Positions 9,125-19,277 are shown, counted from the stretch's first letter. The stretch: DNA of 64,000 nt from Magnetococcus sp. PR-3 (GCF_036689865.1 NZ_JBAHUQ010000001.1:248001-312000); one strand, 5' to 3'. Numbers and translations are program-made. The notes: a model not told the origin generated them from the sequence alone.

Positions 9125-10360
9125 ATGAAACTTGGCATCAACGGCATGGGCCGTATTGGTAAATTGACCCTGTGGCAGCACATTGCCAACCAAACCTTTG
9201 ATGAGATCGTCGTCAACGTGGGCCGTGATGTAGGTAAAGGGCTGGAAGATCTGGCAGAGGTTATCCGCAAGGATAGTACCTATGGAAGCTTTGCCGCCTA
9301 TCTCTACGGTTTTCGTGGTGGGGAGCCCATCACCCATATCGATAATGACGCAGGGGTCATGACCATTAACGGCACCCCCGTCACTTTTTTACGGGCCGCC
9401 CGTAACCCCAAGGATATTCCCTGGGGGGACTATGGCGTACGCTTGGTGGTGGATTGCACCGGTGCTTTTACCGACCCGACCGTTCCGGCAGATGCCCCCC
9501 GTGGTTCCCTGCGTGGTCACTTGGAAGGTGGGGCTGAAAAGGTTCTTCTCTCTGCACCCTTTAAGATCAAGAACAAAGAACTATCTATGCCGGAAGATGC
9601 CATCACCTGTGTCATGGGCATCAACAATGAGCAGTATGACCCCGCCCAACACCGGGTTATCTCTGCAGCCTCCTGCACCACCACCTGTTTGTCCTATATG
9701 ATGAAGCCGATGATTGAGCATTTCGGCATCAACCGTATTCTCTCGGCCTCCATGGTTACCATCCACGCGGCTACCTCGAGTCAGATGGTGTTGGATGCCG
9801 TGCCAAAAGCAGGTGCTACTGACCTGCGTAAAAACCGTGCGGTTATGAACAATATTATCTTAACCACAACCGGCGCTGCCAAAGCGCTGGGTCAGGTTAT
9901 TCCTGAGGTCTCCGAAATTGGCTTCATGGCTGAATCTGTGCGTATTCCCACCAACAGTGGCTCCTTGGTTATTCTGACGTTAAACCTACAATCAGAAGCC
10001 GAAGGTGAGCCCATTAACCGTGATGTCGTCAACGGTATTTATCGTGATGCCATGAACGGTGCGTATAACGATCACCTGGTCTATACAGAGACTCAAAATG
10101 TCTCCAGCGATATCATTGGCTTCCCTAAAGCAGCAACCGTTATTGAAGCCCGTGAGACCCATACCCGTACCGCCTACTCTCATGTGGATCTGACCCGTGT
10201 CCCTGGCTTGCCAGAGTCCATTAAATCCCAGTTAGAGGTCACCCGCCTGGATGTTCCGGTCACCCAAGCTGTGGTCTATGGCTGGTACGATAATGAGTTT
10301 GGTAGCTATACCAATATGCTGGGCAACCTCACAGACTTTGTTGGTGAACAGATCATCTAA
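9125..10360 (+). CDS. gap: Glyceraldehyde-3-phosphate dehydrogenase, long form
   Basis: Phosphorylating GAPDH that interconverts glyceraldehyde-3-phosphate and 1,3-bisphosphoglycerate. I chose the ATG at 9125 (411 aa) over the one at 9113 because GGGGAG at 9115-9120 is a well-placed ribosome-binding site for the second ATG. The N-terminal Rossmann motif is INGMGRIGK. The catalytic cysteine is C184 in SAASCTTTCLS; most GAPDHs have SCTTNC. The C-terminal motif WYDNEFGSYTNM is intact. At 411 residues it is about 70 longer than the usual ~335, and the catalytic Cys sits about 30 residues later than normal, so insertions lie on both sides of it. The usual Asp after the second beta strand, which marks NAD specificity, is not obvious (VNVGRDVG). 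The gene follows the PPDK-like gene by 67 bp and is closed by a terminator. Confidence 0.93.
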   Translation: MKLGINGMGRIGKLTLWQHIANQTFDEIVVNVGRDVGKGLEDLAEVIRKDSTYGSFAAYLYGFRGGEPITHIDNDAGVMTINGTPVTFLRAARNPKDIPWGDYGVRLVVDCTGAFTDPTVPADAPRGSLRGHLEGGAEKVLLSAPFKIKNKELSMPEDAITCVMGINNEQYDPAQHRVISAASCTTTCLSYMMKPMIEHFGINRILSASMVTIHAATSSQMVLDAVPKAGATDLRKNRAVMNNIILTTTGAAKALGQVIPEVSEIGFMAESVRIPTNSGSLVILTLNLQSEAEGEPINRDVVNGIYRDAMNGAYNDHLVYTETQNVSSDIIGFPKAATVIEARETHTRTAYSHVDLTRVPGLPESIKSQLEVTRLDVPVTQAVVYGWYDNEFGSYTNMLGNLTDFVGEQII

Positions 10361-10376
10361 TGATTCATCTCTGTGT

Positions 10377-10407
10377 ACAGGGGGCAGGCTTATCTGCCCC
10401 CTGTTTT
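10377..10407 (+). terminator. Rho-independent terminator after gap
   Basis: An 11-bp stem, ACAGGGGGCAG with CTGCCCCCTGT, has a 6-nt loop and runs into TTTT. It starts 16 nt after the GAPDH stop and ends the central-carbon block. Confidence 0.85.
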
Positions 10408-11235
10408 GCCCGCCCCCCCCTTAATTTATACGCCGCCCTCTCTTCGCATGTAGATAATCTTCACCATGCACAGCCGCTTACCGTTCACGGATCCGCACAC
10501 TTCCAGTGATCATGATCGGTAACCTGATTTAAAAGAGTGGGTCTGGTTTTCCTTTGCCTGGATAGATGCCTGTTGATCTCGATACAAAAAGGTCACCTGA
10601 TGGCTGGCATGCAACGACAACCACTTAAAAACCGTTAAACAAACCATGGGGACAGAGCCCCTCCTCTCTACAGGCAAACCCGAGTATGCTTTGACGTGAT
10701 ACAGAGAAAACAGCTGTACAGTGTTGAACTCTGCTTAAGCACCAAGGCTTTAGAGCCCGCCAACCCTTTGATCCCACACAACCGTCAACAGGGTTTATCG
10801 CTTGGTCCTGGCCTGTTGATTAAAAGATGCGTGCATGCGAGTTGATCGTGATCACACCTTCTTAAGGGGGTATGGCATCTCCGTGCACTCAAAACCAAAG
10901 CCCCTTGCACGTTTGAAGCTTGTTTTTAATGGAACAGATCCCGTGAAATCTCGTCCAATGTCTATAAAACCAGCCAATCATTAAAGCCATCCTCATAACA
11001 ACTTAAGGATGGATTTCAATATCAATAACCTTAATAATTCATAGACTAAACACGCCTTCATACCTTTAATAGTAGCGCATAGATGCTCCAACAGAGTCTC
11101 AGAAGAGGAGACCCTGACCACAGAGCATCTATGGCACACCCATTTCATGATCATCTCATCAAATCACATTGTTGCTAAGGGATGAAGCGGGCATACTAAG
11201 GGTCTGTAATCAATCTAACTCAGTGGATATATTCC
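10408..11235. other. Non-coding stretch, no gene recognised
   Basis: About 830 bp without a convincing reading frame, tRNA or structured RNA. GATC-rich words (GTGATCATGATCGG near 10507 and GTTGATCGTGATCAC near 10839) recall the GATC-rich part of the repeat array at 37.2-37.4 kb, but the similarity is too weak to call a shared repeat. No clear promoter for the downstream metallophosphoesterase was identified. Confidence 0.5.
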
Positions 11236-12135
11236 ATGCAGGAAAATGGACGCTGGAACAACCGCATCTTCCCAAGTGACCCACCTCCCCGTATGGGCAG
11301 ACGTCACAAACATCATGCTTTTCTCACGACGGTTGTCGTGACACTCTTCATCAGTCTGGCTGTCGGCCTTTGGGGTTATATCCAAGCTGAGCAGATGGAA
11401 ATTATTAAACTAAAGCACCCTATGCCAGGCATTGACCGCCCGGTACGTCTCATTGTGCTCTCAGACTGGCACTTGGGCATTCACCCTATCTCAGTCAGCA
11501 AAGCACAGGAGATTGTTAAAGAGGTCATTTTTCAAAAACCTGACATTGTTCTCATGCTTGGGGACTATGTGGATGCTTTGGTACCCAACGGGGTGAGCAT
11601 TGATCAGGTCAGGTTGGCTTTTGAAGGGTTAAAAGCCCCTGGTGGTGTATTTGCTGTATTTGGAAATCATGACAACTGGTTTGGACTACCCCAACTACGC
11701 ACACTGTTTGACGAACTCAATTTTCATCTTCTTGAAAACCGTAGCGAACGCGTTGAACTACCGGGTGCGACCTTAATGGTTGCTGGGGTTGAAGATGATA
11801 CAACAGGGCAACCCGATGTCAAACGGGCGTTAAACCGGGTTTCCACCCTTGCCCCAACCCTACTACTGTCCCACGATCCTGTTGTGTTTGAGGAGATCAA
11901 CCCTCGCCCGAACCTTCTAACACTGGCTGGGCATACCCATGGCGGACAGATCGCCCTACCCCTTATTGGCCCTTTAACCAATATGAGTCGTGCAAACAAT
12001 GACTGGTCTTATGGTTGGGTAAAGAGAGGGGACAGTTCTCTCTACATCACCTCCGGTTTAGGCACCTCTATTTTTCCCATTCGTCTTGGCACCCACTCTG
12101 AGATGGTTGTTCTTACCCTAACACCGGCCCCTTAA
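11236..12135 (+). CDS. Membrane-anchored calcineurin-like metallophosphoesterase
   Basis: 299-residue protein of the YaeI/YkuE-like metallophosphoesterase family. One N-terminal membrane segment (about residues 30-47, FLTTVVVTLFISLAVGLW) anchors it, with the catalytic domain probably on the periplasmic side. The five metal-binding blocks appear in order: SDWHLG, MLGDYVD, FGNHDNW, LSHDP and AGHTHGGQ. Together they form a complete dinuclear metal site. Relatives act on phospholipid headgroups such as UDP-diacylglucosamine or on other phosphoesters; the substrate cannot be read from the sequence. The last 23 bases overlap the end of the convergent gene at 12113-12892. The Shine-Dalgarno sequence at the chosen ATG is weak. 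Confidence 0.88.
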   Translation: MQENGRWNNRIFPSDPPPRMGRRHKHHAFLTTVVVTLFISLAVGLWGYIQAEQMEIIKLKHPMPGIDRPVRLIVLSDWHLGIHPISVSKAQEIVKEVIFQKPDIVLMLGDYVDALVPNGVSIDQVRLAFEGLKAPGGVFAVFGNHDNWFGLPQLRTLFDELNFHLLENRSERVELPGATLMVAGVEDDTTGQPDVKRALNRVSTLAPTLLLSHDPVVFEEINPRPNLLTLAGHTHGGQIALPLIGPLTNMSRANNDWSYGWVKRGDSSLYITSGLGTSIFPIRLGTHSEMVVLTLTPAP

Positions 12136-12892
12136 CCGAGGTCGATATCCGCTCGATTGGAACCCGCTCGGGCATGAGTACACCCACCAGTTGGCAGTGC
12201 CCCATGCCTGCAGCAATAGAGAGTTGCAGTGCCAGTTCAATACGCTCACCAGATTTATGCACACCATGAACAATCATTCGGTTACCTTCCAAGCCAGTCA
12301 TGCCCATTTTCTCCACCAAACTTAGAACCTGTGATAACTGCTGCCAACTTTTAGTAACCAAAATTTTCTCTAAATTTTTACCCACCAACTCATGTTCCTG
12401 ATACCCCAATAGCGCATAACCACCACGCCCCCAAAAACGGACCAGACCATATTGATCCAGACCAAACATAGTCATTCCCATTTGAGCATGGCTCTCCTCC
12501 ATTAAATCAAGCCGCTCTTTTTTCTGTTGCCGCTCAATACTGCTAAGACGCATCTGACGAGGTAACCAGGAACGGATTAAAATCACAATAATCACCACAC
12601 CGGTCACAATATTAAGCAGTTTAGGAAGGATGATGAGCTGAGGTTGCCCCAACGTTTCATAAATAGCTTGGGAGAAGTACCCAAATTTGGCATTAAAATA
12701 AAACCCAAAATAGAGGCTCTCTACCAGGGAACGAAAAGCATCCAGAGCCAACACGGTTAATAGCAGAACCACCGACCTTCCTAACAACTCCCTCTGACTA
12801 AGGTGTTGCATATAGATCACCAGAATCGTGATCCAAAGCGCGACCAGGATCCAATAAGAGAACGGGGTAAAATAGGTGAAAAATGTGTTCAT
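12113..12892 (-). CDS. Multi-pass membrane protein with a PAS domain
   Basis: 259-residue protein. The start chosen is the ATG at 12892, which has AGGAG 6 nt upstream, rather than the TTG two codons earlier. The first ~110 residues contain three to four hydrophobic segments. A short coiled linker (about 115-135) precedes a PAS-like domain (about 138-245) with motifs such as GLVRFWGRGGYALLGYQEHELVGKN. No kinase, cyclase or other output domain follows, so it may be a sensor that partners with another protein. It is the last gene of a minus-strand group after the periplasmic binding protein and the hybrid kinase, 68 bp from the kinase stop. It overlaps the metallophosphoesterase gene tail to tail by 23 bp. 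Confidence 0.7.
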   Translation of the reverse strand: MNTFFTYFTPFSYWILVALWITILVIYMQHLSQRELLGRSVVLLLTVLALDAFRSLVESLYFGFYFNAKFGYFSQAIYETLGQPQLIILPKLLNIVTGVVIIVILIRSWLPRQMRLSSIERQQKKERLDLMEESHAQMGMTMFGLDQYGLVRFWGRGGYALLGYQEHELVGKNLEKILVTKSWQQLSQVLSLVEKMGMTGLEGNRMIVHGVHKSGERIELALQLSIAAGMGHCQLVGVLMPERVPIERISTSVKGPVLG

Positions 12893-12960
12893 AACCAACT
12901 CCTACAACCTAAAGCTGAAGCCTGCTTGGTCCAAAAACACTCAACTTCCACGAGGGACCA

Positions 12961-15780
12961 CTAAGCACACGCATCGGGCAAACCGCTTTGATAGGTCTCA
13001 ATCACTTCAATAAGCTTGGCTTTGCGTATGGGCTTGGTTAAATGCAGATCACAACCAGCAGCTTGGCTACGTTCAACATCCTGTTGATAAGCATGAGCTG
13101 TGAGCGCCAGAATTGGGGTGCGTGGATGGTTACCTTCAGACTCCCAACTACGCATTTGGCGGGTGGCTTCGTAGCCATCCATAACCGGCATTTGTAGATC
13201 CATAAAGACCAGATCAAAGGGTTGCTTTTGGAAAACACGCACCCCTTCTTCCCCATTACTGGCGACACTTAGATCAAAAGCGAACCTCTTGATATAAGCT
13301 TTAAAGATCATGACATTATCTTCACAATCTTCTACCAGCAAAATACGACACCTATGGGGTAAGGTTGCCTGACCTGGCCTGCCCAATACAGCTTGATGAA
13401 GTGTCTCTACCCCTTGCTCTTGGGGAACAATTAAGGGGAGTTGAACATGGAACTGGCTCCCCTGCCCCGGTTCAGAGGTAACCCAGATATGCCCCTCCAT
13501 TAATTGTACTAACCGCTGGCAGATACCTAACCCCAGGCCAGCCCCGCCATATCGACGGGTGTAGGATCCATCTCCTTGGCTAAAGAGCTCAAAAATAGCC
13601 GCCTGTTTGGCTTTATCAATCCCAATCCCTGTATCATTGACCGTTAATGTCCAATGCGTATCCCCAGAACGGGACAGCGTTAGATCGACCTGACCATGGT
13701 CGGTAAACTTAATGGCATTCCCCACCAAGTTGACCAAAACCTGTCTCAGACGGCGGGCATCCATCACCATTTGGCCAGGGAGTGCGGCATCCAGTGTGAT
13801 ATGAAAAGCCAACCCTTTACTCTCGGCCCTGAACACCACCAATCGCCTGACATCTTCCACCAAAGCCGTAAGGTCGTGGGCCTGTTTTTGTAGCTTAAGC
13901 TGCCCTTTTTCTACCGAAGATATGTCTAAAAGATCATCGATCAAGCTCAACAGCGCACTACCGGCATTATCAAAACTCTTCGCGACCTGACGTTGATGGT
14001 GACTCAGCTCAACCTCTTCAAGCAGATCGCCCATACCCAATAAAATATTCAGTGGGGTACGTATTTCATGGCTAATGGTTGCCAAAAATTCCGTTTTAGC
14101 TAAGTTGGCGGCTTCCGCTTCATCACGCATCTGGGCCAATTCAGCGGTAAATGCTTTACGTTTGGTAATATCATTAAAGGTAATGACCAATCCACGGCTT
14201 TGCCCATGGTCCAACATAGGGTTGGCACGAACTTCAACAGGTATGGCACAGCCATCATTTCGATGAAACAGCACCTCCTCTAGATGCACAACCTGCTGAT
14301 TTGAGAGCGCCTGACACACGGAACACTCTTGTTTTTGGGTGACCAGCACGCCCTGGGCATTTACATGCAATGTGTGGTGGAGATCTTTTCCGATCAACTC
14401 CAGCGGCTGGGCATATCCCAGGAGTGAAGCGGCCGTTGGGTTACTGAAAATACAGATCCCATTAAGATCCATACCCAAAACCCCTTCACCAGAAGCATTG
14501 AGTAACATCCGCACCTGAGACTCCCGCTCCCGTAGTGCAGCCTCCCGCTGAATAATGGTTTCTAGCAAGCTGTTATACGCCTCAGCCAACTGATTGAGCT
14601 CATCTTTATTTTGGCTAAACCCTTCCACTTTATTAAAATGTCCCCGTTTAAAGGCATCAACCGAATCGATCAACCGTTCAACAGGTGCTGAGACAGTGCG
14701 TCCTAAAAAATAGATCCCTAAGGGAATGGAGAGCACGCCACTAATGAGAAGCACGACAATGGCAGACTCCCAATAAGCTACAATCTGATCATCCAAACTA
14801 TTCAGTGGAATACCCGCCATCACCACCAGCTCGCCAGGTGAGAGCAGAGGCACCCGAAGCGCCCCTAGTTGGAACTGCTGACTCTCTGCCTTCCAAAACT
14901 CAACAACCTGCTCCTCTTTTTTTTGCTTGAGCGCTAACACAGGAAAAGAGGCTTGTTGGTTTAATAGCTGAGATAAAATAGAGGGGTTGCTTTGCTGCAT
15001 CAAACCAGGGGCATGAAGAAAAAAGCGCTGATGGGGTGCCCGCAACCACTGTTTATGACTCTTCTCATTCATAAACCGAAAAGTCTGTATCCGCCCCAAT
15101 GGTCGATCTGGCTGCCCCCCTGTAAACTGACGCACAATAGCCGCTTGAGCACTAAAACCTAGACGACCCTGTACAACAGCCAGTCCCTGCTTAGCTTGTA
15201 TGGGGTTCATTAAATCATGCAAATTATTAAAGGACGGGGGCAGGCGTCCCTTTTGCCATACCCCAAGATGACCTATACGAACATTGTAAAAAGGCTGACC
15301 TTTTTTAAAGGATTGAAAACCGGCCACCCCATCACCCATGGCGAGGTAAAAGGCGACAATCTGCCCTTTTTCATTTCGCAACAGCTGAATATCCACACCT
15401 GTCGTTTCAGCATGTTCCTCTAATTGCTTAATAAGGTTTTGTTTCTCCACATCAAAGATAATATCTTGATAACTATGAGGGTCCTGATAAACCTGAATAA
15501 GATTAAGAGAAGCCACCAGATTGGTTTGAGCTGCCAAAGTTTGAGTGGTACTGAAGAGTTGATGGAGTTGATGTTGGAGATCCTGACGCATGCTGTTCAG
15601 GCTCTCTTGCATATGAACCAATGCACGGCTGCGTTCACCACTCGCGATCAACATAAAAGCAAACGAGCCGGCTAAAAACAGCGCGAGAGAGATAGAACCA
15701 AGCCAGAGCAGGATTAGTTTGGTACGCAAGCGCAAAGGGCTGGGTGTAAACAAACCAAGCTTTTTCTTATCAAACGCCAT
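12961..15780 (-). CDS. Hybrid sensor histidine kinase / response regulator
   Basis: 939-residue membrane kinase. TM1 lies at about residues 22-45, followed by a ~285-residue periplasmic sensor region and TM2 at about 335-357. Then come a HAMP-like linker, a PAS domain (about 425-545), a HisKA domain with the phospho-accepting H-box [10 protein letters not shown] (about 570), an HATPase domain (GTGIGID-type N box and [14 protein letters not shown] box) and a C-terminal receiver (about 800-930) with the phospho-Asp in [19 protein letters not shown] precedes the ATG. The gene lies 30 bp downstream of a periplasmic sugar-binding protein with no transporter genes nearby. That arrangement is the one seen for LuxP/LuxQ and TorT/TorS, so the binding protein may be its ligand adaptor. 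No DNA-binding response regulator is encoded beside it; an Hpt protein elsewhere would be needed for a relay. Confidence 0.92.
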   Translation of the reverse strand: MAFDKKKLGLFTPSPLRLRTKLILLWLGSISLALFLAGSFAFMLIASGERSRALVHMQESLNSMRQDLQHQLHQLFSTTQTLAAQTNLVASLNLIQVYQDPHSYQDIIFDVEKQNLIKQLEEHAETTGVDIQLLRNEKGQIVAFYLAMGDGVAGFQSFKKGQPFYNVRIGHLGVWQKGRLPPSFNNLHDLMNPIQAKQGLAVVQGRLGFSAQAAIVRQFTGGQPDRPLGRIQTFRFMNEKSHKQWLRAPHQRFFLHAPGLMQQSNPSILSQLLNQQASFPVLALKQKKEEQVVEFWKAESQQFQLGALRVPLLSPGELVVMAGIPLNSLDDQIVAYWESAIVVLLISGVLSIPLGIYFLGRTVSAPVERLIDSVDAFKRGHFNKVEGFSQNKDELNQLAEAYNSLLETIIQREAALRERESQVRMLLNASGEGVLGMDLNGICIFSNPTAASLLGYAQPLELIGKDLHHTLHVNAQGVLVTQKQECSVCQALSNQQVVHLEEVLFHRNDGCAIPVEVRANPMLDHGQSRGLVITFNDITKRKAFTAELAQMRDEAEAANLAKTEFLATISHEIRTPLNILLGMGDLLEEVELSHHQRQVAKSFDNAGSALLSLIDDLLDISSVEKGQLKLQKQAHDLTALVEDVRRLVVFRAESKGLAFHITLDAALPGQMVMDARRLRQVLVNLVGNAIKFTDHGQVDLTLSRSGDTHWTLTVNDTGIGIDKAKQAAIFELFSQGDGSYTRRYGGAGLGLGICQRLVQLMEGHIWVTSEPGQGSQFHVQLPLIVPQEQGVETLHQAVLGRPGQATLPHRCRILLVEDCEDNVMIFKAYIKRFAFDLSVASNGEEGVRVFQKQPFDLVFMDLQMPVMDGYEATRQMRSWESEGNHPRTPILALTAHAYQQDVERSQAAGCDLHLTKPIRKAKLIEVIETYQSGLPDACA

Positions 15781-15810
15781 CGTGGCTTCCTTAAGAGCGA
15801 TATCTGCCCT

Positions 15811-16773
15811 TTAAAAGATTGGCTTAACCTGTTCGACGTTCTCACGGGTGATCATGGTGGAGTCAACAACGACCTCCTTGGGTACCGTTTTTCCTTGTAA
15901 GATCTGCGCAGCAAAGTGCGCCCCCTGAACCCCAAAGGTTGGGTAGGTAAAGCTGGCATCCATCTCGCCTTGGCGTATGGCATCTCGGGCTTCACGGATG
16001 TAGTCAATACCTGTAATGGGAATGGTCTTGGGGTCGATACCTGCTGTTTTTAACGCCATGCGCGCCCCCGTTGCCATACTGTCTGATTGGGCATAAATCG
16101 CGTCAAACTTAATGCCCTCAGCCAAAGCAGCCTCTACCGCTTTAATAGCTTTACCGCGCATAGAGTCGGCACGTTTAATGGCCGCGACCTCCAAACCTGG
16201 ATGGTTAGCAAGCTCTTTGAGGAACCCTTCGGTACGTAGCATACCGGGTGTGGAGGTTGGAATATGCTGCAGAACAAGAATGCGCCCCTGACCCTTTAAC
16301 CGAGAGGCTAAACGGCGGGCTGCCATCGCAGCAATGGCACGGTTATCTGCATGGAGAAAAGTGGTGAAGTGATCATGGTTGGTACGTCGGCTAAGCAGGA
16401 CAACAGGAATACCACGCTGGTAGGCCATGGCAATAACCGGCGAGACCAAATTCATATCCCGAGGGCTGGTGATTAATAGATCAACCCCCTGCGCGATATA
16501 GTTTTCAATATCCATAACTTGCCGGGCGGTTTGCCCTTGAGCATTGGAAAAAAGAAAGTCAATCCATGGATACTGAGATAAGGTTTGCTCGACATCTCGA
16601 ACCTGGGCCACACGCCAATCATTGGCCATGGTATCCTGGGCAAAAGCGACCACTTTTCTGCCAGGATCACCTTGTACTGGCCTAACCACCCCTGGCCCCA
16701 TAAAGAACAGCAACAGCAAGACCAGAACCATAAGCCAAAGAGATGAAGGAGAATGACGGTGGAGATGGAACAT
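15811..16773 (-). CDS. Periplasmic sugar-type substrate-binding protein
   Basis: 320-residue member of the ribose/galactose-type periplasmic binding protein family (Peripla_BP_4 fold). The start was set at the ATG at 16773 because GGAAGG lies 6 nt upstream; a longer frame to 16812 lacks this. A signal peptide covers about residues 1-35 (WLMVLVLLLLFFMGPG core). The two lobes show the usual pattern: VVAFAQDTMANDW near the N terminus, GVDLLITSPRD, RGIPVVLLSRR, FDAIYAQSDSMATGA and PITGIDYIREARDAI. No ABC permease or ATPase is adjacent. The next gene, 30 bp downstream, is a hybrid histidine kinase with a large periplasmic sensor, so the likely role is ligand sensing rather than import. Confidence 0.88.
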   Translation of the reverse strand: MFHLHRHSPSSLWLMVLVLLLLFFMGPGVVRPVQGDPGRKVVAFAQDTMANDWRVAQVRDVEQTLSQYPWIDFLFSNAQGQTARQVMDIENYIAQGVDLLITSPRDMNLVSPVIAMAYQRGIPVVLLSRRTNHDHFTTFLHADNRAIAAMAARRLASRLKGQGRILVLQHIPTSTPGMLRTEGFLKELANHPGLEVAAIKRADSMRGKAIKAVEAALAEGIKFDAIYAQSDSMATGARMALKTAGIDPKTIPITGIDYIREARDAIRQGEMDASFTYPTFGVQGAHFAAQILQGKTVPKEVVVDSTMITRENVEQVKPIF

Positions 16774-17502
16774 AACACACCTTCCCATGGTTGAAAGATG
16801 GCAACAGCCCACGCATGAGCTACAAATTGTGTGTAGACATGCCCCCCCTTAATCCATAACTCAGCCACACCCCCTGTGGCTGCACATCTCATCTGTTCAC
16901 CCTTAGGTGAGCAATGCTTACTGCCCTGCAAAACCATCCTATCATAAACGACACAATCATGTTGTATAAACACCCAGCTATCCCGTGGCAAAAACCATGC
17001 AGGTTAAGATCTGGAGACAGGTTAGACCAGGCAATAAGCCGTCCCTGTCATATCCCTTCATCTCACGGTACGGCCCTACATTTTAAACAGAACAATGAAG
17101 ACAACGGCATTGAGAAGTGAACAGCCCCCACAGATTATGTTTAAAGGCTAAGCAGAGAGGAGTCAGGCGCGTAAATCATATTGCAGATATACCGTGACCA
17201 GCCATCATGCCCCGAACATCACCCTGCTTAACAAAAGCCTAATAGAACCGCTATCAAAAAAGCATCTATACCCATACCATCAACAACGTACACGTCTACC
17301 CATAAAGAATGAAAAACTCAAAAAGATGGGTGCTAAAGTGTGCTCAGCTTCCTGTGCCTTCATACAGATATCTCCTGAGGAACCCAAGAGAGTGTATCGA
17401 TCTAGACCAATAAACGGTGGGGATACCGCCGCTAGGTTCAACCCACCCCATAGAGTGGTAAACGCTATCTAATCTACCCATGGTATACACAGAGATCGCT
17501 GA
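16774..17502. other. Non-coding stretch, no gene recognised
   Basis: About 730 bp between the binding-protein gene and the FecR gene. Short open frames exist (for example 16914-17120 and 17194-17472), but they lack ribosome-binding sites and their translations have no recognisable pattern. The promoter of the binding-protein/kinase operon should lie in the first ~200 bp, reading leftward; no clear consensus could be assigned. Confidence 0.5.
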
Positions 17503-17540
17503 TTAAGGCCCCTAGATTGATCTTTTCTAAGGGGCCTTAA
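17503..17540 (-). terminator. Hairpin after the FecR-repeat gene
   Basis: TTAAGGCCCCT-AGA pairs with TCT-AAGGGGCCTTAA (one bulged base) around a 9-nt loop, starting 10 nt after the FecR stop. No T-run follows on the minus strand, so it may be an imperfect terminator. Confidence 0.5.
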
Positions 17541-17550
17541 TCCATATCAA

Positions 17551-19149
17551 TCAGGGGGTGCTAGGCGATGCAGGAGGGGGTGCAGGAGGGGGTGCCCCAA
17601 TTTTATCTAAAAACTCCGGCAATGATCCGCTCTTTTCCAGATGTTCTGCAAGAGCACGGCTGGAATCAAAATCTGAGATCGAGATACCCAGGTCAGACAA
17701 AGCCTGCTGCATATGATCAGGCATTTCATTGAGATCTCTATCCAGCATCATCTCCTGTTTAAACAACTTTTCCATGAGCTCAGGCGGGATCGGCTGGTCA
17801 TGTTCACGCCCCTTCAAGAAAAACTGTTCAGGATCCATATTGTGCTGTTTTAACAACTCCATTAAGGCTTCATGGCTTGGGGCCATTTGTGACATCATGC
17901 CATCCAACAACTTGGGGTCCATCCCTTGCTCTGACAGAGCCTGAATCAACTGATCCGGGGTTGGCATGCCCTCAGTACCCTCCAGTTTTTTATGTAGCGC
18001 ATCCATATCCACACCTTGCTGCTGCAAGTAGCTCATCATATGCGCCTGAGACATACCAATTGCCATCAGCAGTTTGGGCATCTGCTCAGGGGTAATACGC
18101 CCTTCATGCAGATCTTGAAAAAGATCCGGCGTAGGTAGTGTTTGCTGTAGAGCTGTAATTTGCGCTTGATCCAACCCACCCTTGGCCAAAGCCTCCAGTA
18201 CTTCCGGTGGTGGCGGTGCTAACATACCCGGACTGACGGCCATGTCCATACCCTGCGGCCTATCAGTCGGAGGGGGGGGCCCCTTAAAGGTCATGTTAAA
18301 CTGCTGCTGCAACTGTGCCTTCAACTTATCGGCATCCAACCCTTGGGCCTGCAGGGCTTGAGTCACATTTTCAGGGTTCTCTCCACCATTTTGTTGAAGG
18401 TAGCGTTCAAATTTTTCTACATCAACACCTTGGTTCTGTAGGGCTTGCCGCATGGCCTCTCGCATAGCTTGAGGAAGGACTGGCATGCCTTCTTTTCCTT
18501 TTTGCCATGGTGCAGCAGGTGCCGTTTTTTGCGTCACAGGTAATTTATGCAGTGAACGTAAGCGCCGTGGTGTCATACGGGGTTGGCTCACAGCATCGGG
18601 CACCCATCCATTTTGCCCAGGTTCAACCCGTAAGATCCCTGCTTCATTTTCGATCTCAACAGCCCCTTGCACCACCGATACAGTTAATGCTTTTTCCACC
18701 TCGGCTAAATACTCCGTACCACGTATACCAATCACAGCCACTGGCGTTTCCATACGGTAACGAGCATGCTCTATTTTACCAATATGGCCACTGATGGTAC
18801 GTAACAGACCTTTTTTAAACTTAAAAAAAGCTTTGCGCTTGGGGTCACCGGGTTTCTCATACCGGTACGCTTCAATCTCAAACGTGGTATCGCTATAAAG
18901 TGCTGTTGTCGCCCCATCCCGAAAGCGAATTTGCACGGTTGCTCCAGAACCTGTCTCAATTTGGTCACCATCACGCAAGGGCTCACCACGTTTTAGGGTA
19001 CGTGTTTGACCTTGTCCATCCGTGGCGGTTGCTTTACCCACCATAAAGAGAACACGACCAGCCTGAACCGCAGCTTGGGATGAGAGAGGAGTGAACAAAA
19101 CAAATACCATTGCACAGAGCAATGATGTAATCAGAAATCTTTTTTGCAT
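17551..19149 (-). CDS. Secreted FecR-domain protein with degenerate helical repeats
   Basis: 532-residue exported protein. A signal peptide (about 1-27, cleavage after SQA) is followed by a FecR/SLAP-type beta domain (about 28-190) with motifs GQTRTLKRGEPLRDGD, VQIRFRDGATTAL and VIGIRGTEYLAEV. The remaining ~300 residues are Met/Gln/Pro-rich. They hold seven or so degenerate copies of a short helical unit of the form ALxxQGxDxxxLxxxLQQ (for example ALQNQGVDVEKF, ALQAQGLDADKL and ALSEQGMDPKLL). The protein ends in a Pro-rich tail. FecR domains of this secreted kind often accompany outer-membrane or surface-adhesin systems, unlike the inner-membrane FecR of iron regulation. AAGGAA lies 4 nt before the ATG, and a 13-C tract (minus strand) lies 21 nt upstream. 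A TPR/barrel gene is divergent. Confidence 0.85.
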   Translation of the reverse strand: MQKRFLITSLLCAMVFVLFTPLSSQAAVQAGRVLFMVGKATATDGQGQTRTLKRGEPLRDGDQIETGSGATVQIRFRDGATTALYSDTTFEIEAYRYEKPGDPKRKAFFKFKKGLLRTISGHIGKIEHARYRMETPVAVIGIRGTEYLAEVEKALTVSVVQGAVEIENEAGILRVEPGQNGWVPDAVSQPRMTPRRLRSLHKLPVTQKTAPAAPWQKGKEGMPVLPQAMREAMRQALQNQGVDVEKFERYLQQNGGENPENVTQALQAQGLDADKLKAQLQQQFNMTFKGPPPPTDRPQGMDMAVSPGMLAPPPPEVLEALAKGGLDQAQITALQQTLPTPDLFQDLHEGRITPEQMPKLLMAIGMSQAHMMSYLQQQGVDMDALHKKLEGTEGMPTPDQLIQALSEQGMDPKLLDGMMSQMAPSHEALMELLKQHNMDPEQFFLKGREHDQPIPPELMEKLFKQEMMLDRDLNEMPDHMQQALSDLGISISDFDSSRALAEHLEKSGSLPEFLDKIGAPPPAPPPASPSTP

Positions 19150-19169
19150 GGTTTCCTTACCTTACATAA

Positions 19170-19182
19170 GGGGGGGGGGGGG
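19170..19182. repeat. 13-bp homopolymeric G tract between divergent genes
   Basis: Thirteen consecutive G on the plus strand. On the minus strand it is a C tract 21-33 nt upstream of the FecR ATG. It is by far the longest homopolymer in the window. It lies outside any coding frame but close enough to change leader or promoter spacing if its length varies. Confidence 0.9.
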
Positions 19183-19277
19183 ACGGTGGCATCCTGCCAT
19201 AGCCCATAAGTATGCCTGAAAAGGCAGGACAGAGGAATGTAAAGAAATGTCATGCTAATCTAACAAAAACAACAGTT

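Noticed and set aside
16914-17472. Two short plus-strand frames in the gap before the FecR gene
   Set aside because: No Shine-Dalgarno, no recognisable sequence pattern, and composition unlike the surrounding genes.
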